In this document: in pieces, positions 1-12,599 of the stretch
How the letters are laid out: every line of letters begins with the position of its first letter
Numbering within the stretch: the stretch's first letter is position 1
Source: Dasyornis broadbenti
Taxonomy: Eukaryota; Chordata; Aves; Passeriformes; Dasyornithidae
DNA: 64,000 nt
NCBI GenBank assembly: GCA_013397935.1
Contig: VZRN01004661.1
Coordinates: forward strand, 635,642 to 699,641
Direction of reading: 5' to 3'
Made by a program: the position numbers and the translations under genes
Notes under the pieces: model-generated
The model's database searches: none
What the model saw: the letters and a program-made list of their open reading frames with translations, nothing else
What the model was told of the DNA's origin: nothing

Positions 1-2520
1 TATTTTAAATGCGTACTTTTATGCCAATTTTCTTTGATGTTTTGCATAAATGATAACCAGTGTCCTACAGATGACAAGGAACAGAACAGAAATACTCTTT
101 TCTCTCACAACAGATTTTCTTTGGTAATGAAACACAAATCTTACTCCAGCCAGAGAGTGGTGCCTTCCATTTTTGGGTCAGCCTTCATCTGCATGTTATA
201 CACACACTAAAGATGTATATTTTATCTCTCAATCAGTTCATATAAGTACATGAAAGGCACATCCTAGAAATTCTTTGCTACAGCTTCTGATTCATGATGT
301 ATCTTACGGAAGACGTATTTTAGGTTGTCTGTCCTTTGATTTCCCACAGAAACTAATAAATAATCAACAAAAATATGATTAAAGATGTTGCTTGAACTCT
401 CAGCCAAAATGAATCCTAGCTAGTTGAAAATCTTTCTGATCCAAATCTGTTTATCTTAGAAACAGAATTCTAACTTAGATTTTAAAAAGCCTGATGAAGG
501 GTTGAGCTAAGTTTTGACATGATCTTTCCATATTCAAAGTATCTCTTGAAATAAGAGGGAAAAGGTTGTGAAACTTGAAATTATAAAGCGATGAAATAGA
601 GCTTAATAAACTAGAAAAATATTTATCTACAATTGCAATCCCCTATAAAAAAAAAATTAAATCCTTTGAAATCTTAATCAACCAATACTTGATGCATTCC
701 TATGAACACTTCTCTAAGTCTTTGTTTAAGTAACTAAAAGATCACAGGCAAAAGTAGATATTAGATTAAAAGTATTCTAACTTATGTCTAACTTCGCAAA
801 TCACAAGGCGAGGGGAAACCAAAATTAAAACTTCAAACTGAATGTTTCCTGTAATTCAATTCTGTGTAAGTCCATCTGTTTATCTAAAACTCCACTCCAA
901 ATTTCCCAAACATATTCAACAAATTAGGCAGTGGGCTTAAATTGTATTTATTTTGAGAACATACATGAGACTTCTTCCTTACCTTTACACATATAGGCAG
1001 GATAAAAAAGATCTGGTTAAAAAATATAATTTATCAGAACATATATGACCTCTAGCCTTTTTAAAAAGCACTTATTTTCAAATAGGCAGCAAACCTGAGA
1101 TACTTTCACAGATCAGTTATTGCTATCTGTAAATGCTCAAGATCTGACACATGGAACTTATATTTTGTCATGAAATAATAGTTTTAGCTCAGAGGAACAA
1201 CAAAGTAAGCAGAAGTAGAAGCACCAAAATAAGGGATTATTTGTAAGAAGCCAAGAAGTGCTGGTTAAAACTTTTCATTGTTTTCTTACAAAAATATTGC
1301 TAATTGACTAGTAACTGTTAAAAAAAATTGTTTTACAGCTCAATATGATAACTACTGTACTTGATAGAAATGCATTTTGACACTTCCACATGATACATAC
1401 TTATTTAGCCAGTTCTATATATTTTACTACTTTGGAAATAATTACTATTCAAATATTTAGTAAAAGTGACAAAAAATGTGTTTTAGGTGTACCTTCAGGA
1501 AAAACTGAAAATGCATAAGATGATAATTCCTTGAATAATTTTTTAATTAAAATAAAACAGTGCATTGGATATATTACCAAAAAAAAAAAGAAAAAAAGAA
1601 TTATTTTATTTTTGTCTTTCATGTCCAGCAAGCATTTAAAACCTGTAGGTCAAGTCCTCTTAAATATATAAAAAAAGGTTAGAATAGGAAAAGAAGCTTG
1701 AGCATTTTCAACTCTCAATTGGTTTCTCAGCTTTGAATGAATTAGTCAGTGAACCATAATGAAGGAAAAACTCTCTGCATGCTGCCACTGCTGCCAAAAG
1801 CCAGCTTAGCAGTTTAGCAGCCTTGCTCCAGGTGTTTAACTCCTTCAGCCATCTGACTTCAACACTTGAGCTGTAAACAAGTGTGCTGCTTCATTATTGG
1901 GTTTCAACGATCTTAAAATGTCTGTACAACCTCATGCTTATTTTTACATATTTATTTGAAAGGAGAATGATACAAATATAAATGTCAGTATTTATTCATT
2001 TCCTTACACTGATTTTCTTTCACTTGCTCTAACTTCTATATTAAAACTTGCCTTTGTATTTATTAAGAACGACACAGACCCTTATTCTCTACATAATTTT
2101 TTTTCTAATACCTTTTCAACAGGACCTGCAGAGGACAAACAAACAAAAAAAAAATGCTTTATTGCAGCCTTCTCGGCCAGTCCTGCTCAGCCCTTTTAGC
2201 AGGTACTCTCACAATAAATTTTACAATTCTTAACTTCATGAATTAGATCACAAGCAAATTCCATTTCTTCAAAGCATCTGCAGTAATTATACAAACATGA
2301 GCCCAAGCAGACCAACAAAATGCCTCTTTCCTCAAAGGCACATAGATGCAGCATGGAAATTCATGTCCAAAGCATAGGAAGCCCATATGTAGCTACTTAG
2401 TCCTCCAGTAAGACAACTTTGTTCATGGTAATGAGCATAAGTGTTTAAAAATCTTGGTGATAAAAAGCAGATGTCCAGAAAAAGCTTAATTTGATTTAGA
2501 AGAGAGATGTATCTCTAATA
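1..2520. other. AT-rich non-coding stretch, no gene seen
   Basis: No splice-bounded open frame, RNA gene or recognisable repeat was seen. There is an A run at 1579-1589. The part from about 1745 to 1910 is less AT-rich and has CAGCTT/CAGGTG-type motifs, so it could be a weak regulatory element. Short open frames here are low-complexity chance frames. Confidence 0.6.
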
Positions 2521-2549
2521 CATGACCTGACACAGGGGCTGGGTCTGTT

Positions 2550-2700
2550 TTAACATGGGCTGCCAAAGATTGACTCGCAGTCAGTGTTCTGTGGTAGCAA
2601 ACCGGGAAGACCTCGCAATTTAGAGAACGTCCCCTGCGGTCCAGCTGTTTACACAAGACTTCAGATGGTAAGAGCTGAGTGATAAAGTTTGCACATAATC
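2550..2700 (+). other. CpG-rich, stop-free block; possible exon (2581-2667, +) or regulatory element
   Basis: The block is unlike its AT-rich surroundings. It has five CpGs between about 2575 and 2640 and no in-frame stop for about 40 codons on either strand. On the plus strand, an AG at 2579-2580 and a good donor (ATG|GTAAGAG, GT at 2668) bound 87 bases. These read as 29 codons in phase 0, beginning SVFCGSKPGRPRNLENVP and including a KPGRPR basic motif. The polypyrimidine tract before the AG is poor, which argues against an exon. On the minus strand a frame beginning SEVLCKQLDRRGRSLNCEV is also open but has no good donor. I do not recognise either peptide. A conserved non-coding element is at least as likely. 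Confidence 0.22.
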
Positions 2701-3281
2701 AGTAGGACCTAGTCATCTTTCAGGTCTTGTTTATTCTGATAGAAAATCAAACTACTAAAAGTTCACAAGCAGGGAAAATGCAGTGTTCCCAAGAACTCCA
2801 TTTTGCCAACATTATTGCATTCTTAGTACCCTTTTCATCTGACTCAAAGCAACTATATTCTCAGAAAAACAGCTTTCAGAGCCAGTGTAGGCAGTGTCCA
2901 ACAAAACACAAAGATTAAATGGACCCTTGTGCAGGAAACCTCTCAGTGTGCCACTCTAGTAATATACTCTGAAATATACAGAGCTGTTTTTTTTTTTTTT
3001 TTTTTTAACTAAAAGGACATAACCATTTCTATTTATCACATAATTGAAATGCTCTTTTATCCCCCTCTTCTGTGTACTGTTTTTCTCTGTACACTCTACA
3101 GACGATACACAAAATGATTTTACAGACTTTCAAAGACATTTTGCAAGGGAAATAGGATTCAGGTAAGCAGAGCAAATATACCTCTACAGTAAACAATTGA
3201 TAGTCTTGAAACGTTTTCATTCAGTAGTAATTTATGGGAATAACTACATTGAAATACTGTCACAACATTGTCTGCTCTAGC
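2701..3281. other. Non-coding, with a long poly-T run
   Basis: No gene is seen. A run of 20 T occurs at 2987-3006. The short frames are chance. Confidence 0.6.
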
Positions 3282-3349
3282 AAAAAAAAAAAAAAAAAAA
3301 AAANNNNNNNNNNNNNNNNNNNNNNNNNNNNNNNNNNNNNNNNNNNNNN
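3282..3349. other. Poly-A run and assembly gap
   Basis: About 22 A residues run into 46 N (3304-3349), followed by more A-rich sequence. TCTAGCA occurs just before the A run and again just after the gap, at about 3364. The true length and content of this stretch are unknown. Confidence 0.95.
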
Positions 3350-6300
3350 AAAATTAAAAAAAAATCTAGCATTACTGAAAAATGACCTGAAATTTGGGCT
3401 TAAATGAAGGTACACAAGCAAGTTTAATATCTCCTGCTGAAAGGATGCTCATAATTGAGAATCTTAACCCAGCCTCAATGCACTAACACATCTCACTGAA
3501 AATCCTTTGATTGTTGGTGGTGTTCCCAGCATCCATTTAACATAATATGTTAGTGTAGTGCAAACATACCATTTAGCTTGTAAGTAAATGTGATTTTAAA
3601 TATACTTTACGCATGGAGGCTGGAGACATCCACTCTCCTGTCTGTACAAGCTGCTCTGCACAGTTAGCGAACTAGTGCTTTCTCACATTTCATGAAGAGA
3701 CTCCTCCAAAGTCACTGAGGGAATTCCTGAAAGGACTATGAAATTTCAGCCAGAGCCCCCAAACCAGAGCACGAACCACAGAAAGACTCAGCCCTTTTCA
3801 AGACATCAAACAGCTTCTAGTCTATAATTTAAAAAGCAATTAAAAATTACAGAAAGTACAATGTCTGCGTATGGGATCTCAGCAACTGCTCTGTGGGTTG
3901 TTTCATCCCAAACCTGTGTACACTAAATTTTAAGGAAGTATTTGTCTCTCTATGGAAGCCCTTAGTGCATATTTCATATCACTTATGGTATTTAAGGGGA
4001 CAACATAAACAACATTAGGTGTCTCAGTACAAGCAGTGCAGAACCGAATGTCACATACACTGGCACATACAAGCACAAGGTAACTTCTGTGGACTACAAA
4101 AAAGCAAAATGATTTCCTAGCAGAGAACACAAAGACTTGAAAGAAATTGATTAAGAAATATTTTTGTGCTTCTTCTATTCAGCAACAAAGTGGATAGGAA
4201 AATGTATATTTTCAGTTTTCTATATAGAAGTATGTGTTTTTTCTGAACCATTTTAACATATCTATTTTAACAATTAAGCTTTACCCCAAGTAGTCTATAC
4301 TTGCAAATACTGAAAAGATCATCCCACCACAGGCAACAGCTGGAAGTAGAGACTTGAGTGGAAATACAGTAGGCTGGAGATAAAGCTCATATGTCCAAAT
4401 CAGAACAAAGTTAATTGGAGATCTGTTGTACATAAAGAGGGAGCTGAAGGCATGTGTTATTGTGCATCAATGATGAATATCAATGATCAGCCCTACAAAT
4501 CAAAATCAAACTAAGCTTTACTTACCTATTATCTGTTCATAAGGAGTACAGAAATGGTTTTTTTAGTATAGAATATCTCACAGCAACAGAATTTAAAATA
4601 TAACTGAACTCAATGAGTATACAAATATATTTACTGATTCCACATAGTAACATTTCTGCCTATGCTCTTCTATTTTCTTTTATTATCTTGAAAAAATAAT
4701 TCTGGGATACTATAACAAATACGTACGCATCAGAATATATAAAAGAATTTATATGCCAACAGAAAATGCCAAGAATGCAAAATAGCGATGACAGTTTTTG
4801 TTGACTGGTTTGTGAACAGCTACCTCATGAATTGTGCCATAAAAACAATAATTAGCTGGTGTTGGCTAGATATGCATATGAAGGAAAACCAATGAAACCA
4901 AGTATCTAGAATCTGAATTCTAAACTTGAACAGTACCAACACCCATTTCTACATAATTAATCTATAGCCTGCATCTAATTATCCAAAAGAGTATTAGTCA
5001 CTTGCTCTGAGACGTGATACACATGCTCTCTATGATTCTGGACAGTATTTGGAGCTCTGCACCTGCTACAAGCAAAATCTCTAGAAAATTCTTGAATGAA
5101 ATCCAGGCCCCCGTTGTTGTTAATAGCAATGTTCTTACAGACATCCAAGTATTTCTTCAGGATAGGAAACTCAAATTATGCAATATATTAATAAAAATGT
5201 CAAGTTCCAGTGAAAACTCCAAAAACAAGGTTACTCTCTGAATCATACTGACTGTTTTGAAGATAATAGACTGAGTAGCAGATAGGGAGAGTGAAAAAAC
5301 CTGGGAAGTGCATCAACACAAATTCTCAAGCAAAGGCCCTGAATGGATTTATACCTCTTAAATCTCATTATTATTCACTCTCAAGTCACTACTACTATGA
5401 AGACACCAAAGTACCTATTTTGTTTAATACAATCCACGATATTTCCACTGCACACTATCCTTCAAAAATGTCTGATTTGTTTTAAAATCCTAAATGTAAA
5501 AAAAAATTACTAATTATTACATTTATATAAACTATTTAATAACTATCTTAGCAAAGAGGGAAACAGAAAAAGAGAAAAGTGGTCATCTGTGATGAGCAGT
5601 AACCATACAGTAATCACACACTCCCTTCAGCTACAGCCACTCCTGACACAAAATAGGAACTATTAGTCTTTGAGAATTCTTTTTAGCCTGCATGAACATA
5701 TTCAGCAGTTTGACTTGTTCTGCAAGTTGTTTTTAATTGCTTTAATGTGAAAAAAACCAGTGATAATTAAACTATCCTGCCTCTCTCCCAACCGTGTTGA
5801 CAGTTGCAATAAGAGAAAGATCACAGGAAAGTACATTTTCACAAACCCTTGGAAACTGGCCACATTGACACTTGAACTGAAAGCTGACTAAAAGTATTAC
5901 GTTAATGCTTATAAAGTGCTTTAGAAAAATGACAATTATCATTCATTTCAATGAATATTTTCAGAGCCATGCAGAGAAAAGAAAAATATCTAACATACAG
6001 CCTTTGTAAACCAGTGACATAGTACATTCATGCTCCTGTGGGTATGATGCCAAGAGAAGTATTTTTTCCTTAAATTTTACATCCCTGTGTGAATTTGGTG
6101 GGGATCATTCTGTCTCTATCATCTACATCAATGCCATTACATTCAGATTTGCTAGAGACAGAACTGAGTTCTTCATTTCCAAATTACCTCAGATGCTGCA
6201 GCACAATGTAACAACCTGTGTTCCTACAGAACCCTGTGTTCCCTTGCCTTTTCTGGAGGTGGATTTGGGACAAATGGATTTGCACAGGTGGGTTGCTGAG

Positions 6301-7470
6301 TCTCAAGGCAGTCTTTTTTTCTAGGCTACTTTACCCTTTAGCTCCGTTTGACTTTTCATGGCTCATTTCAGAGCTGTCCTAGATGAGTTCAGAGTACAAT
6401 TCTGTCACTTTTAAGGAGAATTTACACACTAGATTCTTTGAGTCTTCTTGATTTAGTCTAACATTTCTTTGCTACGTTTCTGAAGTAGGCTAAGCTAAGG
6501 AAATGCACATCCTCCTCACTCTCTAGACTCTGAATCTCTGGGTAACCCCATGTAACATTTTCTGAAAGACACGGACAGTGACTCTGATGTGCTGCTGATT
6601 TTAAATGAATGCTGCATTCCTATGGCTATGGCAACCACACAAGTTTTCAAAAGGCACATTTATTTCAGATCTTATCCTGAAGAATGAACAGAATTTTGAC
6701 TGACTCAAGGCCTGTGCCAACAGCAGCCAGCAGTGAGCATGGAGCTGAGACCCTGGGGAGTGAAAGTCAAGCAACTGGAACTCAAGGTGACTAACTGCCC
6801 ACTTTGTACTGCCGGCCAGCACATTCCAAAAATAGGGCACTGCACTGGCTAGGGAAGGATCTTGTTACAGCAGACAGAGGATATTACTAGCACAGTGCAT
6901 GTCAGCTACTATTTGTCCCTACCAAATAATACTTTGGGCCAAGCATTCAAAGACAGTTAAGGCCACCCTTGGTTTTGGGCCAGGAGGTTTAACCCCAGAA
7001 GTCACTGCTACCACACAATTTGTGGTGTAAATGAGAAGGTTGTCAAAACATTTGTGAATGTGCTTACAAATCAAATAAATTGCTTTATTTCCAACTACAC
7101 TTTAAGTGCAGAAGCATAAGGCTACTGATTTTTATCGTGTATTTCCACAGTTGTGGAAGCAGAATTTCCTGTAGAAGAAACTTCATTTAAAACTTGCCCT
7201 TTCTTAAGGCAGGTGAAACAACGAGCACAATAAGCCCAGTGATCATATCCCTACTACCCTTTAGAAGCATAAAGAACCTCTTATACACTAAAATACCTCC
7301 AAATATATAATATATGTATAAATTACACATACATATGCACACACATGTATGTACATAAACACTGTATATATTTAGGTTAAGACAAGTTTAGCTAATGTGA
7401 TTTTGATTGCTTTTCCAAATCTTGATCTCAAACATAAAATTTAGTTGTGTTTCATCAGTTAGAATCCAGA
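3350..7470. other. AT-rich non-coding stretch
   Basis: No gene is supported. A strong minus-strand donor-like site (ATAG|GTAAGTAAAG in reverse complement, near 4508-4514) has no acceptor giving a sensible exon. ATCAATGAT is repeated at 4466 and 4479. The frames around 5014-5485 and 6601-6840 have no family resemblance and no splice support. Confidence 0.6.
7300..7375. repeat. TA/CA-rich microsatellite-like tract
   Basis: Imperfect alternating TATA, CATA and CACA units make a low-complexity purine-pyrimidine alternating stretch. It has no fixed repeat unit. Confidence 0.6.
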
Positions 7471-7475
7471 CTTAC

Positions 7476-7625
7476 CTAGCCTAGAGGACTGTATACTCCA
7501 TCCTTTACAAGGCACATTCTGCTTTGATCCTGCATGTGCTAAGTGCCAGCAGTCACCTCGTGAGGAATATTGCTGTGGCCTTTCTCTGTCTATGCTGGTG
7601 GCTTTCAAAGCTACACACAGCTCTG
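7476..7625 (-). other. Candidate exon (unknown transcript)
   Basis: On the minus strand this block follows a strong acceptor (TTTTTTTCACAG|C) and ends at a strong donor (CTAG|GTAAGTCT). It is 150 nt long, so it would not shift frame. One of three frames is open throughout; after two leading bases it begins ELCVALKATSIDRERPQQYS. The other two frames contain stops. The peptide matches nothing I recognise and has no clear domain, so the block could be a coding exon, a long non-coding RNA exon or a chance splice-site pair. The nearest minus-strand candidate exon upstream (9906-9949) exits in phase 0, while this block needs phase 1 to stay open. The two therefore do not make one long coding frame. 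Confidence 0.25.
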
Positions 7626-9905
7626 CTGTGAAAAAAAGAGGTTTCATAGACCAAACGAGCTGCCTTTATTCAAATACTAGCATACAATAATCAATTTCTT
7701 ATTTGAGATAAAACCACACTAGTACAAAGTCTAGAAAACGTGCTCCTAATTCTGTGTAACCAAGATTGCACTGCCTCAAGACTTTGCAAGTCCCAACAGA
7801 CACAGACTGAGACATAAAGGGCAATGTGCGACACTCCTCCAGCTGCCTGGTTTGTCAGCAGGAACCAGAAGGGGTTTCAGGGCTTTAGGAAACCAGGGCC
7901 TCCAAAGGAGCACAAACCCCACAGAACACTGCCAGCCTTTATGGTCTCAAGGAGATGAGAAAAGATTCCATTCGTTTCAGACCTTCCTTTTTCTCCTCCG
8001 TCCTTTTCCCCTCATTCATAATGATGACAAATTTATGCTTTTTTGCTTGCAAGTACATATTTAGGACAGTGTAAATCCAAATAGAAGTTTTCTAAAGGTA
8101 CCAAACAGAAGAACAACATCTCCAAGTTTAACAGTACTGATTCTATTTCCAGCCATATTAAACTCGAGTCTTGAAGACTTCAAGTTATTAGAAGCTTAAT
8201 GTAACAATCACAAAGAAACAATTATTATACAATTAGAGAGACGTGTCAACTGTCTTTATACTTTTTGAGAAACTATGTGCTAATTAAATGCTATGCTTTG
8301 TGTTCAGACAATGCCCAGTAGATTATGACTGTGTCCTTCAAAGCCTGCCTTTATAACGTACAATGCACAGCTTTTACATTTTACCACTCTTTTAAAACAT
8401 TCAACAAGATTTGCTTTCAAAACCAACACTTTCAGGAATGAAATAACAGCAAAAAAAGGACACCTTCTTAGCTGACATCATAGCACTACCTAAATAAAAC
8501 AGATACCAAGGTTCTCATTAACATGATAAACATTTCAAACACAGATTTTGATTATTTCAAGGGTCTTAAAAGGTTTTCTGAACAGTGAGACATAAAATAA
8601 AAGAAATAAAAATGTAAAATAACCCCTTTCTCTGCTATAAATCATTGCACTGCTTTTCCCAAATCCATTAATAAAAACAGTGATTGTACTTCATGTTACA
8701 GTTATCTACAAAAGACCATTCTTAATTGCTCTTAAGACATCATGTTTTATTTTAGCCAGGTTCACATTTTATTATAGAAGACTAATGGGGCATAGACTCC
8801 TAGCAGAACTTATTTGGACCAGTCAACTATAAAGAGGGTATAAAAATAGTTATAGAGGCAAAATAAAAATTAAAAACTACAGCTAAGCTTTCAGATTTAC
8901 AGATCTAATAAAATGTGTCATAAACTTTTGCTTTCATTCCAAAGCTTTGTCGTAAGAACATGCAGAATCTTTCTCCATTTCAAAAGTGTATGTTCAAATG
9001 CTAAATCTTTATGTTTTCATTTTTAGTTTATAGTCTTGCTTGGGTACATGTAATTTCTTAAAATTTATTGCTATTTCATTAAATATCCCTGCTGTTCAGA
9101 ATGCAAGCGTGACAAGAAGGAGAACCATTACAGGATAATAATAATAATAACTTAATGGCACTTCTTGTTAATCAGGTAATAACAAGAGGCCTTCAGGCTT
9201 TCTGCTTCAAGTTTATTTAACCAAACTACTTTATTTTTATCGTATTAACCAGAACCCTCAAGTTGTCATTGCTCTAATAACAATTTGAATACCTACTGGA
9301 TTCATTTATTAAATTAATTATGGAATAAAATAATAAGCTAGACCTAAGAATTTAAAACACCTCATGAGATTAGACTGAGATGAACTTATCTGGATGTAAC
9401 ACTGAGTTTGTACAGATTTGAGACCATAGATGTTGCTCTACTGTTTGCAGCAAGATCTCCCAGAAAAGACTGAAATCCTAATCCTCTACTTTATGTAATT
9501 ATTTTCTAGATCAAAGAAATTAGCACTTGTGTCCTTCTAGCTCATTTATGTCATCCTGCCTACTTGCTTTTGCGTATTAGTTGCAGCCAGATAACATTCC
9601 ATTCCTTTTCCAAACTTAATCGTATTGATGTATCTGAACTGCAACCCCATTACAAATCTCTTGATATTGGGGATATGATTTAAAAAAACCCAGTCTTTTT
9701 AAACGAAAAAAATCAACTTGAACTATACTGTCACACTAGAAAACAATCCGAACAGCCAGATCTACCCCAGACTTGTAGAGTTTGCTTTCTTTACATATTT
9801 CCTAATTTTTAATCTAATCTTGTAGTTTTTAAGGTCTATACCTAATTCCAGTGGCGGTTTCTTTTCATGGTAAAGCCACATCTTCAAGTGGCTCACATGT
9901 CTTAC
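7626..9905. other. AT-rich non-coding stretch
   Basis: No gene or clear repeat is seen. A short AAT microsatellite lies near 9137-9150. If the two neighbouring minus-strand blocks are real exons, this is the intron between them. Confidence 0.6.
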
Positions 9906-9949
9906 CTGCCAAAGAGTTGCAGAAATAACACTATTGCCTGCCATGGCAA
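9906..9949 (-). other. Candidate short exon with a Kozak-like ATG
   Basis: Minus strand: a good acceptor (TACTCTCTTGCAG|T) and a good donor (GCAG|GTAAGAC) bound 44 nt. Within it, GCCATGG is a near-ideal start context, giving MAGNSVISATLWQ up to the donor in phase 0. Joining this to the next candidate exon (7476-7625) reaches a stop after about four codons, so a coding role through that join is unlikely. A non-coding transcript or a chance signal pair is more plausible. An 11-bp hairpin lies just upstream of the acceptor at 9962-9987. Confidence 0.22.
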
Positions 9950-9961
9950 CTGCAAGAGAGT

Positions 9962-9987
9962 AATTCTTACTGGAGACAGTAAGAATT
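9962..9987. repeat. Perfect 11-bp inverted repeat with GAGA loop
   Basis: Arms AATTCTTACTG (9962-9972) and CAGTAAGAATT (9977-9987) are exact reverse complements, separated by GAGA. Read on the plus strand, the loop fits the GNRA tetraloop pattern. The left arm lies in the polypyrimidine tract of the minus-strand acceptor at 9950. Confidence 0.85.
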
Positions 9988-9989
9988 TA

Positions 9990-12220
9990 TCTTTTTTTAC
10001 CTACAAGATCAATGACTGCAGATGAATATTTTGTAACAATCTGGTAGCAAAGAGGCAAAAGGATTTGACTGAAAGTCTAGTGCTGGCAAGGTGCACAGTC
10101 ACCCAATGGGTTTTGTTCAAGTTTAACTAAAAACTGGTGACAGCCACAGAAGCCCCATCTCCTGTTCAGAGAAGGGGCTAATTTTCTTTAGTACAGTGCC
10201 ACAGTACTCAGTTTCATGTAATCTTTGGCAGGTTGCATTCTGTTAAATATAACAAATTTTCAGGCTGAAGGAGCCATGAAAATCTGTATCACATGAACTG
10301 AGTGTAGATTCTCTAATTGTTCTGCTCCATTTCTGGTTTTACTAGAATTAACCAAGGCAAATTATTCATGTGTAAATATTCTCATTTCCTGGGTGAACAG
10401 CAAGTCCTCCACAGAGAAAACTGCTTCATTATGCGCATAGGCAAACTGACGTGTGCAAAACTGTATGTGCAATAGATAGCTCTATTTCCCCCAGATATCA
10501 GCAGCTAACAGGTTTAGTTCTAATTCCCCGTCATACTCATCTGCCACAAACACTTTAAATAGAAGAAACTTGAACTGGCTCAGGTTTGCTCCCTGCAGGC
10601 ATACTTGTAAAGATAAAAAGACTAAGAATTTTTTTCCCCCCTGCTTACTCCCTATTTTGGTAGTTACTAACAAGAAGGGCCAAGGAAGGAATGGAATGTT
10701 TAGCCCAGCACCACAGTCTGATCTTGCAGAAAAAAATCCACAAGAGTAGTCAAGCAAAGTAACTCTGTTCCTATTTCTGGGTTTAAATTTCCATGCCAGG
10801 TTGTCTTTAATGTCTGGTTCTCAAAGTTTGCCTACTCTTAATCCTTCTTGCTAAAATATTTGTTTTGTTGTTGTTTTTTTTTCCCCCCATCCTACAGCTT
10901 CTGGCAGCAAGTGGTATGTAAATGTTCAGTAGCCCATCTGAACTCTGTTTCAGAACAAAACAATTTCAGTTTCTAAGTGTCTGAATTACTTTAACTAAAT
11001 CTGAGGATTTACCTATTGAAGCTTGAGCAGCTCCCTTTCAACTCTGAATGAAGGAAGAATTATGAGACTGGAGTTATTCAATGAGAGCTATCTGTCCTGG
11101 CACTTAATCAAAGGGATTAGGATTTGGAAAGAAAAGCCTACAGGTGATCCTCCAGGAAGCATACCAAGCAGTTATCAAAAACATACAAGTTCAAAGCAGC
11201 TCAATTTTCATATGTTAAAAGTATTTGGATGAAGCCTCAGGCTTGTTTCTAGGTAAAGAATTGTGTTAAAGCTGTTTGTACTTGCATACTTAGTAGACAA
11301 GGGAATGAAATAGCATGTGGTGAAGCAGTACTAGGTCCATCTAACCCTGATGTAGCACAATAAATCAATCTTGTTCTGTTAGTGAAACATGATCTGATAC
11401 TGAGTCCAAGTTTCAGTGCTCTTTTCCCAATCTGGCAGTTGTAACAGACACTCATTTACCTCTTCAGCAAAGAAAGCTGTCATAGCATAAAGGGAAATAT
11501 GTTACACGCCACATCAAGTGCTTTAATAATTGTTATTAATCATGTAACTATGTTCTCCCCCTCCACTCAATATATTGAACTTAAAGTATATTCAGTATCT
11601 TTGTAAAACTAGTCTTAAATTATTAAAATTCTAGTAATCAGAGATCTGTCAGTCAACCAGAGGTGTCAGTAATCAAAGTTAGTGTAAGTCATAACTAAAA
11701 TGATTTTTATTTACCACAGGCATTATATCACACTGGCATAAAAGGGCAGGTTAGGGGCAACATGTTCTGTCTCCCTGCCAAAAGAAGGAACCCTTGAGTA
11801 GCAAGTCTGGACCAGCTGTGGATCCAGGACAAAGTACTTACAAGTTCTAAGCCTCCCCACCACATCTCTGAGATGGCTTTCCTTGCCAAGCACAGGCAGT
11901 TACTCTTTACATGGAATAAATGGAGTTACGGCTGCCCAGAAGGAGACAGAAAAAGAAAGAATCCACTGTACATACTAAGTTCCTACTGAAAGTCTCCATA
12001 AATCATACAGGCAGTCACCATGTGAGTTAACACTGAATCATTCTCTGCAGAGTTTACTCAATCTGCAAATACCGTGAGAGGTGCAGAGAGCGGAGCTATC
12101 CCCAGCAGCAGCAGCTGAAGGTCCTTGGCACCAGCGGTCTGGAAACCGAGACAGTTCTTACAGTACTGAGAGCATGGCTTTGGGCCACAAAAAATCCTTA
12201 AAACTCAAGAGGTTTTAAAA
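9990..12220. other. Non-coding stretch
   Basis: The minus-strand frame at 10482-10757 (91 aa) shows no recognised domain and has no clear donor; I leave it as chance. The sequence around 12045-12180 is richer in CpG (for example CCGTGAG, AGCGGAG, AGCGGTC) and has a CAGCAGCAGCAGCTG segment, so it may be a small regulatory element. Nothing else stands out. Confidence 0.55.
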
Positions 12221-12222
12221 AT

Positions 12223-12322
12223 GTATATATACATCTCCCTAGACAGATATTTATACATCTGTATATATACACATCTCTCTATGTATATTTATACATTGAT
12301 ATATATATATTTCTATAAATCA
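12223..12322. repeat. Imperfect tandem repeat, about 38-bp unit
   Basis: Two adjacent 38-nt units (12223-12260 and 12261-12298) both start GTATATATAC, have an ATCTC-type middle and end in a TTTATACAT segment. A partial third unit of TATATA sequence follows to about 12322. Confidence 0.75.
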
Positions 12323-12539
12323 TTATCTCAACTCGAGGGCAAGTGCTTCACAGCCCAGTCCACGGGGAAGGAGAATGGCACTGAAAGGGAAAAAATATTT
12401 CCATGTAGAAAGGAAGAGGAAGAGGAAATATGTTGAGCATCCCAGCTTCCAGTCTTTACCTGGCAATACTTAAAAACCTCTTATTTCCTTTTGTTTCTTT
12501 TCTTCATGCTGTACCATCCCATGTACATACCATATGTAT

Positions 12540-12596
12540 AATCACAGAATATTCTGAGTTGGAAGGGACCTGTAAGGATCATTGAGTCCAACTTTT
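12540..12596 (-). mobile_element. CR1 LINE fragment (3' tail)
   Basis: The plus strand reads AATCACAGAATATTCTGAGT, then the GTTGGAAGGGACC and GATCATTGAGTCCAACT blocks. This is the reverse complement of the avian CR1 3' end. Only about 57 bp are recognisable; further sequence is too diverged to assign. It is a dead, 5'-truncated copy with no coding capacity. Confidence 0.85.
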
Positions 12597-12599
12597 AAC

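Noticed and set aside
4466..4487. ATCAATGAT repeated twice, possible snoRNA-like TGATGA box
   Set aside because: No matching D box or terminal stem was found.
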